Source of the DNA: Vreelandella zhanjiangensis DSM 21076
GTDB taxonomy: Bacteria > Pseudomonadota > Gammaproteobacteria > Pseudomonadales > Halomonadaceae
Direction: 5' to 3'
NCBI RefSeq assembly: GCF_000377665.1
Contig: NZ_KB898646.1
Coordinates: 310,001-374,000, forward strand
Length of the DNA stretch: 64,000 bases
Positions within the stretch are counted from its first letter, which is position 1, and each line of letters begins with the position of its first letter. Both the position numbers and the translations under genes were made by a program. Shown piece by piece: positions 30,716 through 43,400 of the stretch. The notes under the pieces are model-generated. The model saw nothing but the letters and a program-made list of their open reading frames with translations, searched no databases and was not told the origin of the DNA.

Positions 30716-31783
30716 ATGGCTGAGCAGCAAATCAAGGTCGCGGTGCTGGGTGGGGGCAGTTTTGGCACTGCCTTGGCAAGCATCGCGGCGGATAACGGTG
30801 CCCATGTGCGTCAATGGATGCGCGATGAAGCGCTCGTGGCGCAAATTAATCAGGAGCATCGCAATGGCCGCTATTTGCCTCACTACGCGATTAACCCTGC
30901 GGTTCAGGCCACAACCGATTTGCGCTCGGCGTTAGAAAACGCTGAGCTGGTATTGATTGCGATCCCCTCAAAAGCATTTCGTAGCGTGGTCCAGGCCGCA
31001 AAGCCGTGGCTCACGGCGCAACAAATTCTCGTAAGCACCACTAAAGGCATTGAGCAGGACAGCTTTTTGCTCATGAGTCAGGTGCTAAGCGAGGAGACCG
31101 GTTTTACCCATATCGGGGTGATCGCCGGGCCTAATCTGGCGTCTGAAATTGCCGACAAGCAGCTAACCGCCACGGTGATTGCCAGCGCCGATGCACTTAC
31201 CCGTACCCGGGTACAGCAGGCGCTGGGCTGCCGCTATTTTCGCGTGTATGCCAGTGATGACCGCCATGGCGTCGAGCTAGGCGGAGCACTTAAAAATATT
31301 TATGCAATTGCCGCCGGCATGGCCGCAGCGTTGGGCATGGGCGAAAACACCCGCAGTATGCTGATGACCCGGGCGCTGGCGGAAATGAGCCGCTTCGCCG
31401 TGGCGGAAGGCGCTAACCCGATGACCTTTTTGGGCTTGGCGGGAGTCGGCGATCTTATTGTTACCTGCTCGTCCAATCTTTCGCGCAATTACCGAGTGGG
31501 CTATGCCATGGGTGAAGGGCGCAGCCTGGAAGACGCTATCGCTGCCCTGGGCCAGGTAGCTGAAGGCGTCAATACGGTTAAGCTGGTATGCGCCAAGGCG
31601 AAAGAGCTGGGCGTCTATATGCCGCTTGCTGAAGGGCTTTATCATGTCTTGTTCGATGGTGTTCCTGCGCAGGATATGGCACGCACCCTCATGATGGGCG
31701 AGCAGAGCAGCGACGTGGAGTTCATTCTGCCCCGTGAAGCCGTGCAGCAGGCGCATCTGGATAATCGAGGCTGGCATGAGTAG
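30716..31783 (+). CDS. gpsA: Glycerol-3-phosphate dehydrogenase [NAD(P)+]
   Basis: Reduces dihydroxyacetone phosphate to sn-glycerol 3-phosphate, the phospholipid backbone. The 355 residues begin with the Rossmann motif [14 protein letters not shown] (9-22), then GPNLASEI, and the active-site region [16 protein letters not shown] with the catalytic Lys. The C-terminal half has [14 protein letters not shown]. The length is slightly above the E. coli enzyme (339). The sixA start overlaps its last codons. An extended -10-like TGGTAAAAT lies at 30671-30679 upstream, without a clear -35. Confidence 0.97.
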   Translation: MAEQQIKVAVLGGGSFGTALASIAADNGAHVRQWMRDEALVAQINQEHRNGRYLPHYAINPAVQATTDLRSALENAELVLIAIPSKAFRSVVQAAKPWLTAQQILVSTTKGIEQDSFLLMSQVLSEETGFTHIGVIAGPNLASEIADKQLTATVIASADALTRTRVQQALGCRYFRVYASDDRHGVELGGALKNIYAIAAGMAAALGMGENTRSMLMTRALAEMSRFAVAEGANPMTFLGLAGVGDLIVTCSSNLSRNYRVGYAMGEGRSLEDAIAALGQVAEGVNTVKLVCAKAKELGVYMPLAEGLYHVLFDGVPAQDMARTLMMGEQSSDVEFILPREAVQQAHLDNRGWHE

Positions 31784-32258
31784 CTTATTGATTATGCGCC
31801 ACGGGGAGGCCGCGCCAGGCTTTCCTGATAGCCAGCGGATACTGACGCCGCAGGGTGAAAGCGAAGCCGCTGGCATGGCGCGTTGGCTGGCGGCGCGTAG
31901 GGCGAAAGGGGAGCTTGCCTTGCCCAGTCTTTACGCAAGCCCCTATGCGCGCGCCCAGCAGACGGCGGGTATTATTGCTGATGCGTTGGGTTGTCCGCTC
32001 AATACGCTGGACTTTATCACGCCCGAGGACGACCCGGCCGAGGTATGTGATTGGCTGTTAACTCAGCCGGAAAGCGCGCTTATCATGTTGGTCAGCCATA
32101 TGCCGCTGGTAGGCAATCTGACGGAGCTGCTGGTAGACGGTAGGTTTGGGCAGGGATTGGGCTTCGCTACTGCAGGCGTTGCTGAATTAGAGGCGGACGT
32201 TTGGGCGGCGGGCTGCGCGCAGCTAAAGCGCTATACGCCACCCAGCCAACTGGCTTAG
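31776..32258 (+). CDS. sixA: Phosphohistidine phosphatase SixA
   Basis: Histidine phosphatase of the RHG superfamily; E. coli SixA dephosphorylates His-phosphorylated ArcB and the nitrogen PTS protein NPr. From the ATG at 31776 ([12 protein letters not shown]) it has 160 residues. RHGEA gives the nucleophile His9, [12 protein letters not shown] the family's second motif, and [11 protein letters not shown] the second catalytic His. It overlaps the gpsA end by 8 bases, so translation is probably coupled. The NPr homologue in this window (47772-48041) is a possible partner, inferred from E. coli. Confidence 0.93.
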   Translation: MSSLLIMRHGEAAPGFPDSQRILTPQGESEAAGMARWLAARRAKGELALPSLYASPYARAQQTAGIIADALGCPLNTLDFITPEDDPAEVCDWLLTQPESALIMLVSHMPLVGNLTELLVDGRFGQGLGFATAGVAELEADVWAAGCAQLKRYTPPSQLA

Positions 32259-32291
32259 CGTTTATCTGGCAACCAGAGTGCGACACTGACT

Positions 32292-32323
32292 AAAACGGGC
32301 GGCCCAAGGGCCGCCCGTTTTTT
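32292..32323. terminator. Bidirectional terminator between sixA and gatB
   Basis: AAAACGGGCGGCCC-AA-GGGCCGCCCGTTTTTT: a perfect GC stem of about 10 bp flanked by A4 and T6, so it should work on both strands. It lies between convergent sixA and gatB. Confidence 0.93.
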
Positions 32324-32346
32324 ACGTGAACACGATATCTGTTGGC

Positions 32347-33801
32347 TTACAGCAGAGCGTCAAGCTTCGCTATCAGCACGCCGTTAACCTGCTGGGGGTT
32401 TGCCGTGCCGCGTGAGGCTTTCATCACCTGACCCACAAAGTAGCCGATCATCTTGCCGCGTTTCTCAGGCTCGGCATCACGATACTGGGCCACCTGGGCC
32501 GGGCTTTCGGCAATCACCTGGTCGATCATGGCTTCAATCGCACCAGTGTCCGTGACCTGCTTGAGGCCTTTAGCTTCGATGATTGCATCGGCATTTTCGC
32601 CTTGGCCGTTCCACAGCGCCTGGAAGACCTGCTTCGCGGCTTTGCCATTGATCGTGCCGTCAATCACCCGGCTTAGCAGGCCACCCAGCTGGCGCGCCGA
32701 GATTGGGCTATTCGTGATGCTCAGGTTCTCACGGTTGAGCGCGCCGGAAAGCTCGCCCTGCACCCAGTTGGCGGCCTGCTTGGCATCACCACACACGTGA
32801 TGCACTTCCTCGAAGAACTCAGCCATTTCCCGACTGGCCGATAGCACGGCGGCATCGTAAGCAGAAAGGCCCAATTCACTTTGGAAGCGCTCGCGTTTGT
32901 CGGCGGGCAGTTCGGGCAGCTGGCTGCGCAAGTGATCCAGGTAGGCTTCATCGAGCACGACCGGAAGCAGATCCGGGCAAGGGAAGTAGCGATAGTCGTT
33001 AGCTTCCTCTTTGGTACGCATGCTGCGAGTTTCGTCGCGTTCAGGATCGAACAGGCGTGTCTCTTGAACCACCGTGCCGCCATCTTCAATCAGCTCGATC
33101 TGGCGCTCTACTTCAAACGCGATCGCGCGCTCGACAAAACGGAACGAGTTGACGTTCTTGATCTCGGCCCGCGTACCAAAAGCTTCCTGCCCTTTGGGGC
33201 GTACCGAGACGTTGACGTCGCAGCGCATGGAGCCTTCGGCCATGTTGCCATCGGAAATGCCCAGATAGGTCACGATGGCATGGATCGCCTTGAGATACGC
33301 CACCGCTTCCTTGGCGCTGCGCATGTCCGGCTCGGAGACGATTTCCAGAAGCGGCGTGCCGGCACGGTTAAGGTCGATACCGGTCATGCCCAGGAAGTCT
33401 TCGTGCAGCGACTTGCCGGCATCCTCTTCCAGGTGGGCGTGGTGAATGCGAATACGCTTGGTGGTGTCGTCATCCAGCGTGATATCCACGTCACCCGGGC
33501 CGACGATGGGGTGGTACATCTGGCTGGTCTGATAGCCCTTGGGCAGGTCAGCGTAAAAGTAGTTTTTACGATCAAACACCGATACTTCGGCGATATCGGC
33601 ATGTACCGCCAGGCCAAACTGAACGGCCATGGCTACGGCCTGCTCATTGAGTACCGGCAATGTCCCGGGAAGCCCCAGATCAACCGCACACGCCTGGGTG
33701 TTGGGCTCAGCGCCAAAGGCGGTTGAGGCGCCGGAAAAAATCTTGGAACGGGTCGCGAGCTGAACGTGGACTTCAAGCCCAATTACGGTTTCCCATTGCA
33801 T
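32347..33801 (-). CDS. gatB: Asp-tRNA(Asn)/Glu-tRNA(Gln) amidotransferase subunit B
   Basis: Kinase subunit of GatCAB: phosphorylates the side chain of misacylated Glu-tRNA(Gln) or Asp-tRNA(Asn) before amidation. The 484 residues start [22 protein letters not shown], then [27 protein letters not shown] and KSLHEDF, all hallmarks. A C-terminal YqeY/tail domain ends [13 protein letters not shown]. It overlaps gatA by 1 base (TAATG-type). The genes read C-A-B on the minus strand. The presence of GatCAB indicates an indirect route to Gln- or Asn-tRNA, even though many gammaproteobacteria also have GlnS. Confidence 0.97.
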   Translation of the reverse strand: MQWETVIGLEVHVQLATRSKIFSGASTAFGAEPNTQACAVDLGLPGTLPVLNEQAVAMAVQFGLAVHADIAEVSVFDRKNYFYADLPKGYQTSQMYHPIVGPGDVDITLDDDTTKRIRIHHAHLEEDAGKSLHEDFLGMTGIDLNRAGTPLLEIVSEPDMRSAKEAVAYLKAIHAIVTYLGISDGNMAEGSMRCDVNVSVRPKGQEAFGTRAEIKNVNSFRFVERAIAFEVERQIELIEDGGTVVQETRLFDPERDETRSMRTKEEANDYRYFPCPDLLPVVLDEAYLDHLRSQLPELPADKRERFQSELGLSAYDAAVLSASREMAEFFEEVHHVCGDAKQAANWVQGELSGALNRENLSITNSPISARQLGGLLSRVIDGTINGKAAKQVFQALWNGQGENADAIIEAKGLKQVTDTGAIEAMIDQVIAESPAQVAQYRDAEPEKRGKMIGYFVGQVMKASRGTANPQQVNGVLIAKLDALL

Positions 33802-35261
33802 TAGGCGTTCTCCTCGGCGAAAGCAGGAAGTTGAAGGTGCCAGTCAGTCGCTTGCTGGTACTGATGCGCCACGTTTAAAAGCTGCGCTTCGGCAAAATGT
33901 GTGCCCAGAATCTGTAGACCTATCGGGCGGCCACCTGCAAAGCCTGCTGGAACGCTGATGCCGGGAATACCCGCCAGGTTCACAGCGATGGTGTAGATAT
34001 CCTGCAGATACATCGAAACCGGGTCTTTTTTGGCGCCCAGGTCAAATGCCGGGGTCGGCGAGGCCGGGCCCATGAGCACGTCAACGTCTTCAAAAACGTC
34101 GAGGAAGTCCTGGCGAATCAGGCGGCGTACTTTTTGCGCTTTGGTGTAGTAAGCGTCAAAGAAGCCTTCTGACAGGGTATGGGTGCCAATCAGAATCCGC
34201 CGCTTGACCTCTTCACCAAAGCCTTCCGCGCGGCTGCGCTTGTAAAGATCGATCAAATCGACCGGCTCTTTACAACGATGACCAAAACGCACGCCGTCGT
34301 AACGCGACAGGTTGGAGGAAGCTTCCGCCGGGGCGATAACGTAGTAGGCCGGAATCGCATAGTGGGTATGCGGCAGGCTCACTTCGCGCACCGTTGCGCC
34401 TAATGATTCATATACTTTCACCGCATCGCGTACGGCTTGTTCTACGTCAGGGTCTAACCCGTCGCCAAAATACTCTTTCGGCAGGCCAATTTTAAGGCCT
34501 GAAAGGGGGGCGTTCAGCGTTTCGGTATAGTCCGGTACGCCGCGGGCAACGCTTGTTGAGTCGCGCACGTCGTGCCCGGCAATCACGTTCATCAGGTGGG
34601 CGCAGTCTTCGGCGCTGCGTGCCATTGGGCCCGCCTGGTCCAGGCTTGAAGCGTAGGCAATGATGCCGTAGCGCGAAACGCGCCCATAGGTGGGCTTCAA
34701 GCCGGTAATGCCGCAAAACGCCGCCGGCTGACGGATCGAGCCGCCGGTATCGGTACCCATGGCGGCCGGTACAAGGCCTGCGGCCACCGCCGCGGCACTT
34801 CCGCCGGAACTGCCACCCGGCACCGCGGTTAAGTCCCAGGGATTTTTAACCGCGCCATAGTGGCTGTTTTCATTGGAGGAGCCCATCGCGAACTCATCCA
34901 TGTTGGTTTTACCCAAGCTGATGGTGCCTGCCGCGTTAAGCTTTTCAACGACTGTGGCATTGTAAGGGGCGATAAAATTATCCAGCATTTTGGAGCCGCA
35001 GCTGGTTTTTACATCGCGGGTACAAAAAATATCCTTGAGCGCCAGCGGAATGCCGGTAAGCAGGCCTGCGTTACCCGCGGCGCGCGCTTTATCAGCGTCT
35101 TCTGCTTGATTGAGTGCCTGTTCGCCGGTCACGGTAATAAAGCTATTGAGCGTGCCGTCGGCTTTCTCAATTTTTTGCAAATAGTGCGAGGTCAGCTCGC
35201 GACTGGAAAACTCACCACTTTTTAAGGCGGCAGCGAGTTGCGTTAAAGTTTTATCATGCAT
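33801..35261 (-). CDS. gatA: Asp-tRNA(Asn)/Glu-tRNA(Gln) amidotransferase subunit A
   Basis: Amidase subunit that releases ammonia from glutamine and channels it to GatB. The 486 residues hold the amidase-signature triad: Lys76 (PLALKDIF), Ser151 ([14 protein letters not shown]) and Ser175 ([12 protein letters not shown]). These correspond to the Lys-Ser-Ser triad of characterised GatA. The region [20 protein letters not shown] and the C-terminal [13 protein letters not shown] are also typical. It starts 68 bases after gatC on the same strand. Confidence 0.97.
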   Translation of the reverse strand: MHDKTLTQLAAALKSGEFSSRELTSHYLQKIEKADGTLNSFITVTGEQALNQAEDADKARAAGNAGLLTGIPLALKDIFCTRDVKTSCGSKMLDNFIAPYNATVVEKLNAAGTISLGKTNMDEFAMGSSNENSHYGAVKNPWDLTAVPGGSSGGSAAAVAAGLVPAAMGTDTGGSIRQPAAFCGITGLKPTYGRVSRYGIIAYASSLDQAGPMARSAEDCAHLMNVIAGHDVRDSTSVARGVPDYTETLNAPLSGLKIGLPKEYFGDGLDPDVEQAVRDAVKVYESLGATVREVSLPHTHYAIPAYYVIAPAEASSNLSRYDGVRFGHRCKEPVDLIDLYKRSRAEGFGEEVKRRILIGTHTLSEGFFDAYYTKAQKVRRLIRQDFLDVFEDVDVLMGPASPTPAFDLGAKKDPVSMYLQDIYTIAVNLAGIPGISVPAGFAGGRPIGLQILGTHFAEAQLLNVAHQYQQATDWHLQLPAFAEENA

Positions 35262-35329
35262 GACCCGAAAGCTCCGTTCGAGAACGAAAGAGAAGTGTAG
35301 AAACTGCGCCAGGAAAGCCCGGGACTTGC

Positions 35330-35617
35330 TTATTCAACAACACGGGGAACCAGATACAAGCCGTTTTCCACTGCCGGTGCACAGCGCTGAAACATGTCGC
35401 GCTGATTGGTTTCCGTGACTTCATCCGCACGCAGACGCTGGGTTGCGTCCAGCGGGTGAGAGAGTGGGGAAACGCCTTCAGTATCAATGCTTTGAAGCTG
35501 GTCGACCATGTCCAAGATGCGGCTTAGATCGTCGACAAAACCGGTGGCTTGGTCATCGCTGACGGCGAGTCGGGCCAGGTGTGCGGCCCGGCGCACATGA
35601 GATTCTTCAAGCGCCAT
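35330..35617 (-). CDS. gatC: Asp-tRNA(Asn)/Glu-tRNA(Gln) amidotransferase subunit C
   Basis: Small scaffold that wraps GatA and GatB. 95 residues from the ATG at 35617: [20 protein letters not shown], then [23 protein letters not shown] and the conserved end [32 protein letters not shown] site lies 12 bases upstream; the longer open frame (MTVCIPHK...) has no similarity to the family and is discarded. It is divergent from mreB across a 231-base gap, an arrangement conserved in Pseudomonas. Confidence 0.96.
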   Translation of the reverse strand: MALEESHVRRAAHLARLAVSDDQATGFVDDLSRILDMVDQLQSIDTEGVSPLSHPLDATQRLRADEVTETNQRDMFQRCAPAVENGLYLVPRVVE

Positions 35618-35836
35618 GATCGAAAAGTCCTCGCTAAAACGTGATGGAACGTATTCCGCTTTGTGCGGTATACAGACTGTCATCGAAAAAATCGTCTTGT
35701 GTAGCAGACGTGGAAAATAGCCGCAAAAGGTACCACATCTTGGCCTTCACGGGCAGTGTTCAGCGCGACTCGTGCTTGCTGCCAGGGGGTTGCGGTGATA
35801 CCGTTTGCATCCGCACAGGTTCCCGGTCTGCACTAG

Positions 35837-36886
<1,050 letters not shown>

Positions 36887-36910
36887 TTTTTAGCGGTTTA
36901 TCGCGGGGGA

Positions 36911-37852
36911 TTGCCTATTAAACCGCTATTTTCACACGGGCCGCTGCCGGGTTACCGGCTGTTTTTTTGCGTGTTGGCGGCAAGCATTCTGATGTTTGTC
37001 GACCATCGTTTTACACGTATGGAAGACGTGCGCGCCCAAATGACGATGGTTGTTGCACCTATTCAATGGGTTGTTAGCGTGCCTAGCGACTTGTTGAATT
37101 GGGGTGCGCTTGCGCTGTCTGATCAACAGGCTTTGGTCGATGAAAATCGTCGACTGCGCGAGCAAATTTTGACGCTGTCTCATCGAGGCCAGAGGCTGGC
37201 TAATTTAACGGCTGAAAATACCGAGCTGCGTCAATTGCTTAAAGCCGGTGAGCGGCGTCATATTCCTTATATTACCGCTGAACTACTTTCGCTGGATAAC
37301 GACCCGTTTAGTCATCAAATGGTGATTGATCGTGGGCATCGTAATGGGGCGTACGTAGGTCAGCCGGTCATCGATGCGTCAGGCCTTGTCGGGCAAGTAA
37401 CCGCAGTGTCGGCGTACTCCAGCCGCGTACTGTTATTGGCCGATGCAAGCCACGCACTTCCGGTTCAGATTAACCGCAACGGCTTGCGCTTTATCGTGCA
37501 GGGAGCCGGGCGCTACGGTAGCGTTAATGTGCTCCATGTGCCTGATACGGCTGATATTCGTGAAGGCGACCTGTTAACCACATCGGGACTTGCAGGGCGT
37601 TTTCCGCCGGGGTATCCCGTTGCCAGGGTTACCGAGGTCTATCACGACCCCGGTCAGCCGTTTGCTCGGGTTACCGCTGAGCCGACGGCGCAATTGCAAC
37701 GTGCCCGCCACTTCCTGCTGTTATTTCCACCGCCGCGTGAAGACGTCGACGACCCTATTTGGGATGAGTCAATGGATATCTCAGCCGAAGCGATACACGC
37801 TGCCCAGCGGCTTGCTCCCACCGATCCAGCTGATGCTCAGGAGGACCGCTAA
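36911..37852 (+). CDS. mreC: Rod-shape determining protein MreC
   Basis: Bitopic elongasome protein that activates PBP2. The 313 residues start from a TTG at 36911 with GCGGGGGA upstream. Order: cytoplasmic tail, membrane helix (about 14-34), coiled coil (about 70-115: LVDENRRLREQILTLSHRGQ and onward), and beta-barrel domains (about 120-275) with VIDRGHRNGAYVGQPVID and GDLLTTSGLAGRFPPGYPVA. A polar tail follows. It begins 24 bases after mreB, and its stop overlaps the mreD start. Confidence 0.95.
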   Translation: MPIKPLFSHGPLPGYRLFFCVLAASILMFVDHRFTRMEDVRAQMTMVVAPIQWVVSVPSDLLNWGALALSDQQALVDENRRLREQILTLSHRGQRLANLTAENTELRQLLKAGERRHIPYITAELLSLDNDPFSHQMVIDRGHRNGAYVGQPVIDASGLVGQVTAVSAYSSRVLLLADASHALPVQINRNGLRFIVQGAGRYGSVNVLHVPDTADIREGDLLTTSGLAGRFPPGYPVARVTEVYHDPGQPFARVTAEPTAQLQRARHFLLLFPPPREDVDDPIWDESMDISAEAIHAAQRLAPTDPADAQEDR

Positions 37853-38340
37853 TGGCGCGTGTGCCTGTAGTGCCGCTGGTAGTGGTGTGGCTTAGCCTTG
37901 TCCTGGCGCTTTGCCTGCAAGTAATGCCGCTGGCGGAAGGATGGCAGGTATATCGTCCTGAATGGATCGGCTTGATGCTGATTTATTGGTGCATGCGTGC
38001 GCCAGATCGGGTGGGCGTCTTTCACGGGTTCGTGCTCGGGGTGCTGCTGGACTTGATCGAGGGCACATCGCTTGGTCAGCATGCGCTGATCTTATCGCTG
38101 TTAGCGTTTTTGTGCGCGCTGGTCTATCCGCGCTTTCGCGCCTACTCGCTGGTTCAGCAGTCGGTGCTCGTGCTGGTACTGCTTGGTTTGGTACAGCTGA
38201 TCGAGCAGTGGCTGCGTACGTTGACCGGTGAGTTCTCGATACACCTATCCTTTTTAATACCGTCATTAATCAGTGCGTTTCTATGGCCGTGGTTAGCCAC
38301 TATGTTTAAAGCGTTGGAACGACGCTTACTGGGGCCTTGA
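37852..38340 (+). CDS. mreD: Rod-shape determining protein MreD
   Basis: Polytopic inner-membrane elongasome protein. The 162 residues have about five hydrophobic segments, with the conserved [20 protein letters not shown] loop near the first two and [21 protein letters not shown]. The ATG at 37852 shares a base with the mreC stop (TAATG), so the pair is translationally coupled. The end overlaps the region of the maf start. Confidence 0.95.
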   Translation: MARVPVVPLVVVWLSLVLALCLQVMPLAEGWQVYRPEWIGLMLIYWCMRAPDRVGVFHGFVLGVLLDLIEGTSLGQHALILSLLAFLCALVYPRFRAYSLVQQSVLVLVLLGLVQLIEQWLRTLTGEFSIHLSFLIPSLISAFLWPWLATMFKALERRLLGP

Positions 38341-38342
38341 TC

Positions 38343-38960
38343 ATGCCGCCTGCGCTGGATACTACCTCATCACCTATGCTGTGTTTGGCGTCTGCCTCAC
38401 CCAGGCGGCGCGATCTGCTGGCCTCTATTGGCGTCACGGTCAGCATTCTGCCCAGCCATGTGGACGAGACGCCCAAAACGGGTGAAGCTGCCAGGGCTTA
38501 TGTAGAGCGCCTTGCCGTTGCCAAAGCCGAAGCGTCGGCGCCGCTCACATCACTACCTACGTTAGGCTCGGATACCGCGGTTGTGGTGGATGGCGTACTG
38601 TTAGGCAAACCCGTGGATGCAGATGACGCCGCCGCCATGCTTGCGCGCCTTTCCGGTCGATGGCATGAGGTGCTTACCGCGGTTGCCGTTACCGGCCCTA
38701 AGGGTGTGCTTTGCCGCTGCGTCACCACGCACGTAAGAATGCGCGAGATTTCCGCGCGTGAAATTGCCGCCTATTGGCAAACCGGTGAGCCTGCAGATAA
38801 GGCAGGCGGGTATGCTATACAGGGACTGGCCGCGATTTTTGTGGAAGAAATCAAGGGTAGCCACTCAGCCGTGGTTGGTTTGCCGCTTTATGAAACGGCG
38901 CAGTTGCTAAATCAGCAGGGGGTGCCTATTTGGATGGGGCATTATTACTCGCACACCTAG
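38343..38960 (+). CDS. Maf-family dTTP/UTP pyrophosphatase (YhdE type)
   Basis: Nucleotide pyrophosphatase of the Maf/HAM1 fold that removes non-canonical or excess pyrimidine nucleotides. From the ATG at 38343 it has 205 residues; a TTG at 38337, overlapping the mreD stop, is an alternative. Motifs: [46 protein letters not shown] and [11 protein letters not shown], the last two fitting the YhdE rather than the YceF branch. It is placed in the mreBCD-maf-rng order common in proteobacteria. Confidence 0.92.
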   Translation: MPPALDTTSSPMLCLASASPRRRDLLASIGVTVSILPSHVDETPKTGEAARAYVERLAVAKAEASAPLTSLPTLGSDTAVVVDGVLLGKPVDADDAAAMLARLSGRWHEVLTAVAVTGPKGVLCRCVTTHVRMREISAREIAAYWQTGEPADKAGGYAIQGLAAIFVEEIKGSHSAVVGLPLYETAQLLNQQGVPIWMGHYYSHT

Positions 38961-39018
38961 TCGTCGTCTCATTGCCTATAGACGGGCGTGAAATACGTGA
39001 ACCGAGAAGGAATTTTGC

Positions 39019-40482
39019 ATGAGTGGTGAAGTCCTCATCAATTTAACGCCCATGGAAACCCGCGTTGCGCTTGTTGAAAACGGCGTTTTACAAGAGGCGC
39101 TTATTGAGCGCTCAAGGCGGCGTGGGATCGTAGGCAATATCTACAAAGGCAGAGTGGTTCGTGTATTACCTGGAATGCAGGCTGCCTTTGTTGATATTGG
39201 CCTGGAGCGAGCAGCGTTTATTCATGCCCACGAGGTCATGCCTTCCGGCACCCCAAGCGACGAGCAGCAAACCATCGGGCAGTTATTGCACGAGGGGCAG
39301 GCGCTGGTTGTACAGGTAACCAAGGACCCGATCGGTACAAAAGGGGCGCGCCTTACCACGCATCTCTCAATTCCCTCGCGCTATCTGGTATATATGCCGG
39401 ATTCTCCCCACCATGGCGTGTCACAGCGTATAGAAGATGAGCGGGAGCGCGAGCGCCTTAAAGCGCTGCTGGATACCAGTATTGCCGAGCAAACGCTGGA
39501 AGTTACCGGCGGCTTTATTGTACGTACGGCGGCAGAAGGTGTGGGGGATGAAGAGCTGGTAAGCGATATGCACTTTTTGCTGCGAATCTGGCGAAAAGTC
39601 GCCGAGCGCAAAATTACCGCGGCGCCATCCAGCGTTATTTATGACGATCTACCGCTATTTATGCGCACTTTGCGCGATGTGATGCGCGATGATATCGAAA
39701 AGGTGCGTATCGATTCGCGAGAGAACTTCGTCAAGTTAGTCGAGTTTGCCGAAGAGTTTATGCCCGATGCCGTGGATAGAATTGAGTACTATCCTGGCGA
39801 GCGGCCTATCTTTGATCTGTATAGCGTTGAAGATGAAATTCAAAAGGCCTTGGGACGCAAGGTACAGCTTAAATCGGGCGGTTATCTAGTTATCGACCCT
39901 ACCGAGGCGATGACCACGATTGATGTCAATACGGGCGGCTATGTTGGGCATCGCAATCTTGAAGAGACTATTTTCAAGACCAATCTGGAAGCAGCCACCG
40001 CCATTGCTCGCCAGCTTCGCCTGCGCAATTTGGGCGGCATTATCATTATCGACTTTATCGATATGATAGAAGTGGAGCACCAGCGGCAGGTGCTGCGCGT
40101 GCTTGAAAAAGCGCTGGAGCGCGACCACGCCAAAACCAAGTGTACTGGGGTGACGGAATTAGGCCTGGTGCAGTTAACCCGCAAGCGTACCCGCGAAAGC
40201 CTTGAGCAGACGCTGTGTGAGGCATGCCCAACGTGTAGCGGGCGCGGAACGTTGAAAACACCCGAAACGATATGCTATGAAATTTTCCGTGAAATCCTGC
40301 GTGAAGAGCGGGCCTATAGTCCGGAAACCTATATGGTATTGGCGTCTCAGCCGGTCGTTGATCGCTTGCTCGATGAAGAGTCAGCGGCTGTCGCTGATCT
40401 AGAAACGTTTATCAACAAAACCATTCGCTTTCAGGTGGAGCAGCATTATTCACAAGAGCAGTACGATATTGTGTTGATGTGA
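39019..40482 (+). CDS. rng: Ribonuclease G
   Basis: Endoribonuclease of the RNase E/G family that trims the 5' end of 16S rRNA and degrades some mRNAs. The 487 residues have an S1 domain inserted at about 38-125 (GNIYKGRVVRVLPGMQAAFV), and the catalytic metal residues in TIDVNTGGYVG and IIIIDFIDM. The CEACPTCSGRGT zinc-link lies at about 407-418. The sequence ends soon after, without the long scaffold tail of RNase E, so it is RNase G. GAGAAGGAA precedes the ATG. Confidence 0.97.
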   Translation: MSGEVLINLTPMETRVALVENGVLQEALIERSRRRGIVGNIYKGRVVRVLPGMQAAFVDIGLERAAFIHAHEVMPSGTPSDEQQTIGQLLHEGQALVVQVTKDPIGTKGARLTTHLSIPSRYLVYMPDSPHHGVSQRIEDERERERLKALLDTSIAEQTLEVTGGFIVRTAAEGVGDEELVSDMHFLLRIWRKVAERKITAAPSSVIYDDLPLFMRTLRDVMRDDIEKVRIDSRENFVKLVEFAEEFMPDAVDRIEYYPGERPIFDLYSVEDEIQKALGRKVQLKSGGYLVIDPTEAMTTIDVNTGGYVGHRNLEETIFKTNLEAATAIARQLRLRNLGGIIIIDFIDMIEVEHQRQVLRVLEKALERDHAKTKCTGVTELGLVQLTRKRTRESLEQTLCEACPTCSGRGTLKTPETICYEIFREILREERAYSPETYMVLASQPVVDRLLDEESAAVADLETFINKTIRFQVEQHYSQEQYDIVLM

Positions 40483-40486
40483 TTGT

Positions 40487-43400
40487 ATGAAGATCCATTC
40501 TCTGACGCGTTGGAGCTTACTTCTGCTCGCCTGGGTTCTGGGCGTTCTTGCGGTTGTAGTGCTGCTTTTTAGGCTTGCGGTTAGTCAGGCGGATGCCTTG
40601 ACGCCGCACCTTGAAAGCTGGCTGGAAGCCAAGATTGGCGTACCGGTGCACATAGAGAATCTTGTTGTTTCCATGGCCCGTAATGACCTGATTCTTAAGC
40701 TTGAAGGTTTTGAGGCTGAAACGCCCAGCGGGCAGGCGCTATTTTCACTGCAGCAAGCCGAACTACGCCTGGATATAGTGGCTTCGCTAGGCAATTTCCT
40801 ACCCATTTTCAGTGATATCAGGCTTCATCAAACAGAATTCCACCTTTACCAGGGGCTTGAAGATCAGTGGCAATGGCCAGAACCGGCTCACTTACCCCTT
40901 GATATAGCACCTGAACCAGAGGTTGATTTAGCCACCATTGATGGCCTGACAGAGTGGCTGCTGCGTCAGCGTATCTGGATCGACGATACCCGTGTTGTGC
41001 TCCATGGCCAGCAGGACCGCGTCATACTGGAAGCCCCAACGTTACTCTTGACGGGCAACTCGCAAGGCACCAGCTTGCAGGGCACGGTGGATATTCTTTC
41101 TGCCGACCAGGAAGAAGCACCATCAATCCCGGCAGTGCAACTGCTGGCCGAAATGCAGCCGGGCAAACGTGGTATCGATGATTTTTCTGCCACGCTCTCC
41201 CTGGAAACGCAGTTTGATCAGCTTCTGGTATTGGCGGAAATGTTTCGTCCCGACCATGTCCCTTTTCTAGAGCAAATGGGCGGCGATGCTCGTCTATGGG
41301 GCCGCTGGTATGAAGGCCGCCTACAGGAGGCGCGACTGGCTGTCGATGTTCCTCAGCTGGTTTTGCGTCAGGATATCCAATACGCCGTATTAAAAAATAT
41401 CCAGGCGCATGGCGAGTGGCAGCGCGATGGCGATGGCGGAGAAGCGTGGCTAAGAGGCAATGCGCAAAACGTTGAGTGGGCGCAGCCGGAAGGCGTCACC
41501 GAAGGGCCTGCGCTGCCGCACTATTGGTATCTTGCTCATCAGCCCGGCCAGTGGGAACTACGTACCAGCGCATTCGAGCTTGCCTCATTGACGGCATGGC
41601 GTGATTACGTTTTTCTCCCCGAATCGGTAACGCGTGTTTTGCAGACGCTGGCTCCCCGAGGCCAGGTACAGGGGTTGCGCCTGGGCCAGAATGAAGGCCG
41701 CTGGGGGGTCGATGCGGCATTAACCAATGTGGAAGTATCGCCCTGGCAGCAGGCACCCGGTGGCGGGCCTGTGGATGCCTGGGTACAGGCGCGAGATTTT
41801 CGTGGGCGTGTCACGTTCAATAGCGCTGGCCGAAGCACCCTGTATTTCCCCGACCTGTTTCTCGTTCCCATGCAGCTTCAAAGCGCAGAAGGCGTGGTGG
41901 AGTGGGTCTACGACGGCCCCAGAACCATGATAAGTGGACGTCAGCTCAATGTGGATTGGGATGATGCCCAGGTAAGCGGTGGTTTTGGTTTGATCGCTAG
42001 TGAGAATTCGGGCCAGTTTGGACTGGATATCAATTTTGCCAACGTGGACGCTTTGGATCGCCCGCTGGCGCAATGGCTGCCGCTCAACGCTTTCGATGAG
42101 GAGCTGCGCACCTGGCTGCTTGACGATATCGGTGGCAAAGTGCCCAATGGCTCGCTCAAACTTAGCCTGCCGCTTGGCGGGGGCGTGACCGCTGATGATA
42201 TATCTGCAACGCTTGCTCTGAGCGTTATTGAGGGGCATCTGCCCATTGCCCCCGATTGGCCACGTCTTGAAGAGGTGCAGGGGCGGTTGAAGTGGCAGAA
42301 CCAGGTGCTTGAAGCCCACATCGACCATGCGCAAAGCCATGGGGTAACAGCTTCTCAAGGCGAGCTGGTCATGGAGGATGAAACGCTCAACGTATCGGGG
42401 AATTTGCAGAGCGATGGGGCGTCATTAAAAGCATTTCTACAGTCGATGCCCGATATTGATCTGGATATTCTCAACGATCTTCAGGCGGAAGGTAATGTGG
42501 AGGGTGATCTAGCCTTGTCGCTGCCTCTCTCAACGCCTGAAGCGCTCCAGCTTGAAATCAATGCAACGCCTGCCTTCACTCGTATTGTGTATACGCCGCT
42601 TAACCTGGCCCTGCAAGCTCTGCATGGCCAGTTAACCTGGCAGCAGCACGGTGAGAGCATGGCTTTGATAGGCGATGTGGGCGGAAAGTTACTCGGTGGT
42701 GATATCAATGCTGAGCTGCATACCCAGCGCCACGGCATCGCCTTGCGCGGCCAAACCCCGCTTGCACCACTGTTCCCATTGGCGGGTATTCCTGCCGAGC
42801 AGGGCACGCAGTTATTTAGTGGCGCGATCCAGTGGCAGGGCAACGTGTCGCTTGAACCAACGCCACGTTTGACGCTGGAAAGTCAGCTGGCGGGGGTGAC
42901 CAGTGAGCTACCTGCGCCATTTGCTAAAGCAGCGGGAGAGCCTTGGCCCTGGACGCTCAACGCTGATTTTGAAAGCGGGCGTGTGGAAAGCCGCCTGTCG
43001 GATATTGCCCATCTGCGCTTACACCAGCACGGCGGATTGTCTGCCAGTTTGCATGTGGCGGAGGCGGATGTTAGTCCGCCTGAATGGCCTTCACAGCCAG
43101 GCGTGAATTTACAGGCAAGTATTCCCCGCATTGATCCTAAAGCTTGGCAGCAGGCCATAGCCCCGCTGTTGGCCGGTGATCAAAGCGTATCAGCAGGCTC
43201 AATGAGCAATCATCCTCCGCTTAAAGTAGACCTGGAAACCGCTTGTCTGGTGTATCAGCAGACCTGTGTGGGCACGGTGGCGTTAACCGGTGATATGTAC
43301 AACGGGGCTATCAATGCAGCGCTTGATGGTGATTTGATCGCGGGGCGGGTTCATTATGACGCCGCCTCCCAATACCCGCTGGATATCACTATTGAGCAGC

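Noticed and set aside
32881..33726. 281-residue plus-strand open frame inside gatB
   Set aside because: Antisense to a complete, conserved gatB with no recognisable motif.
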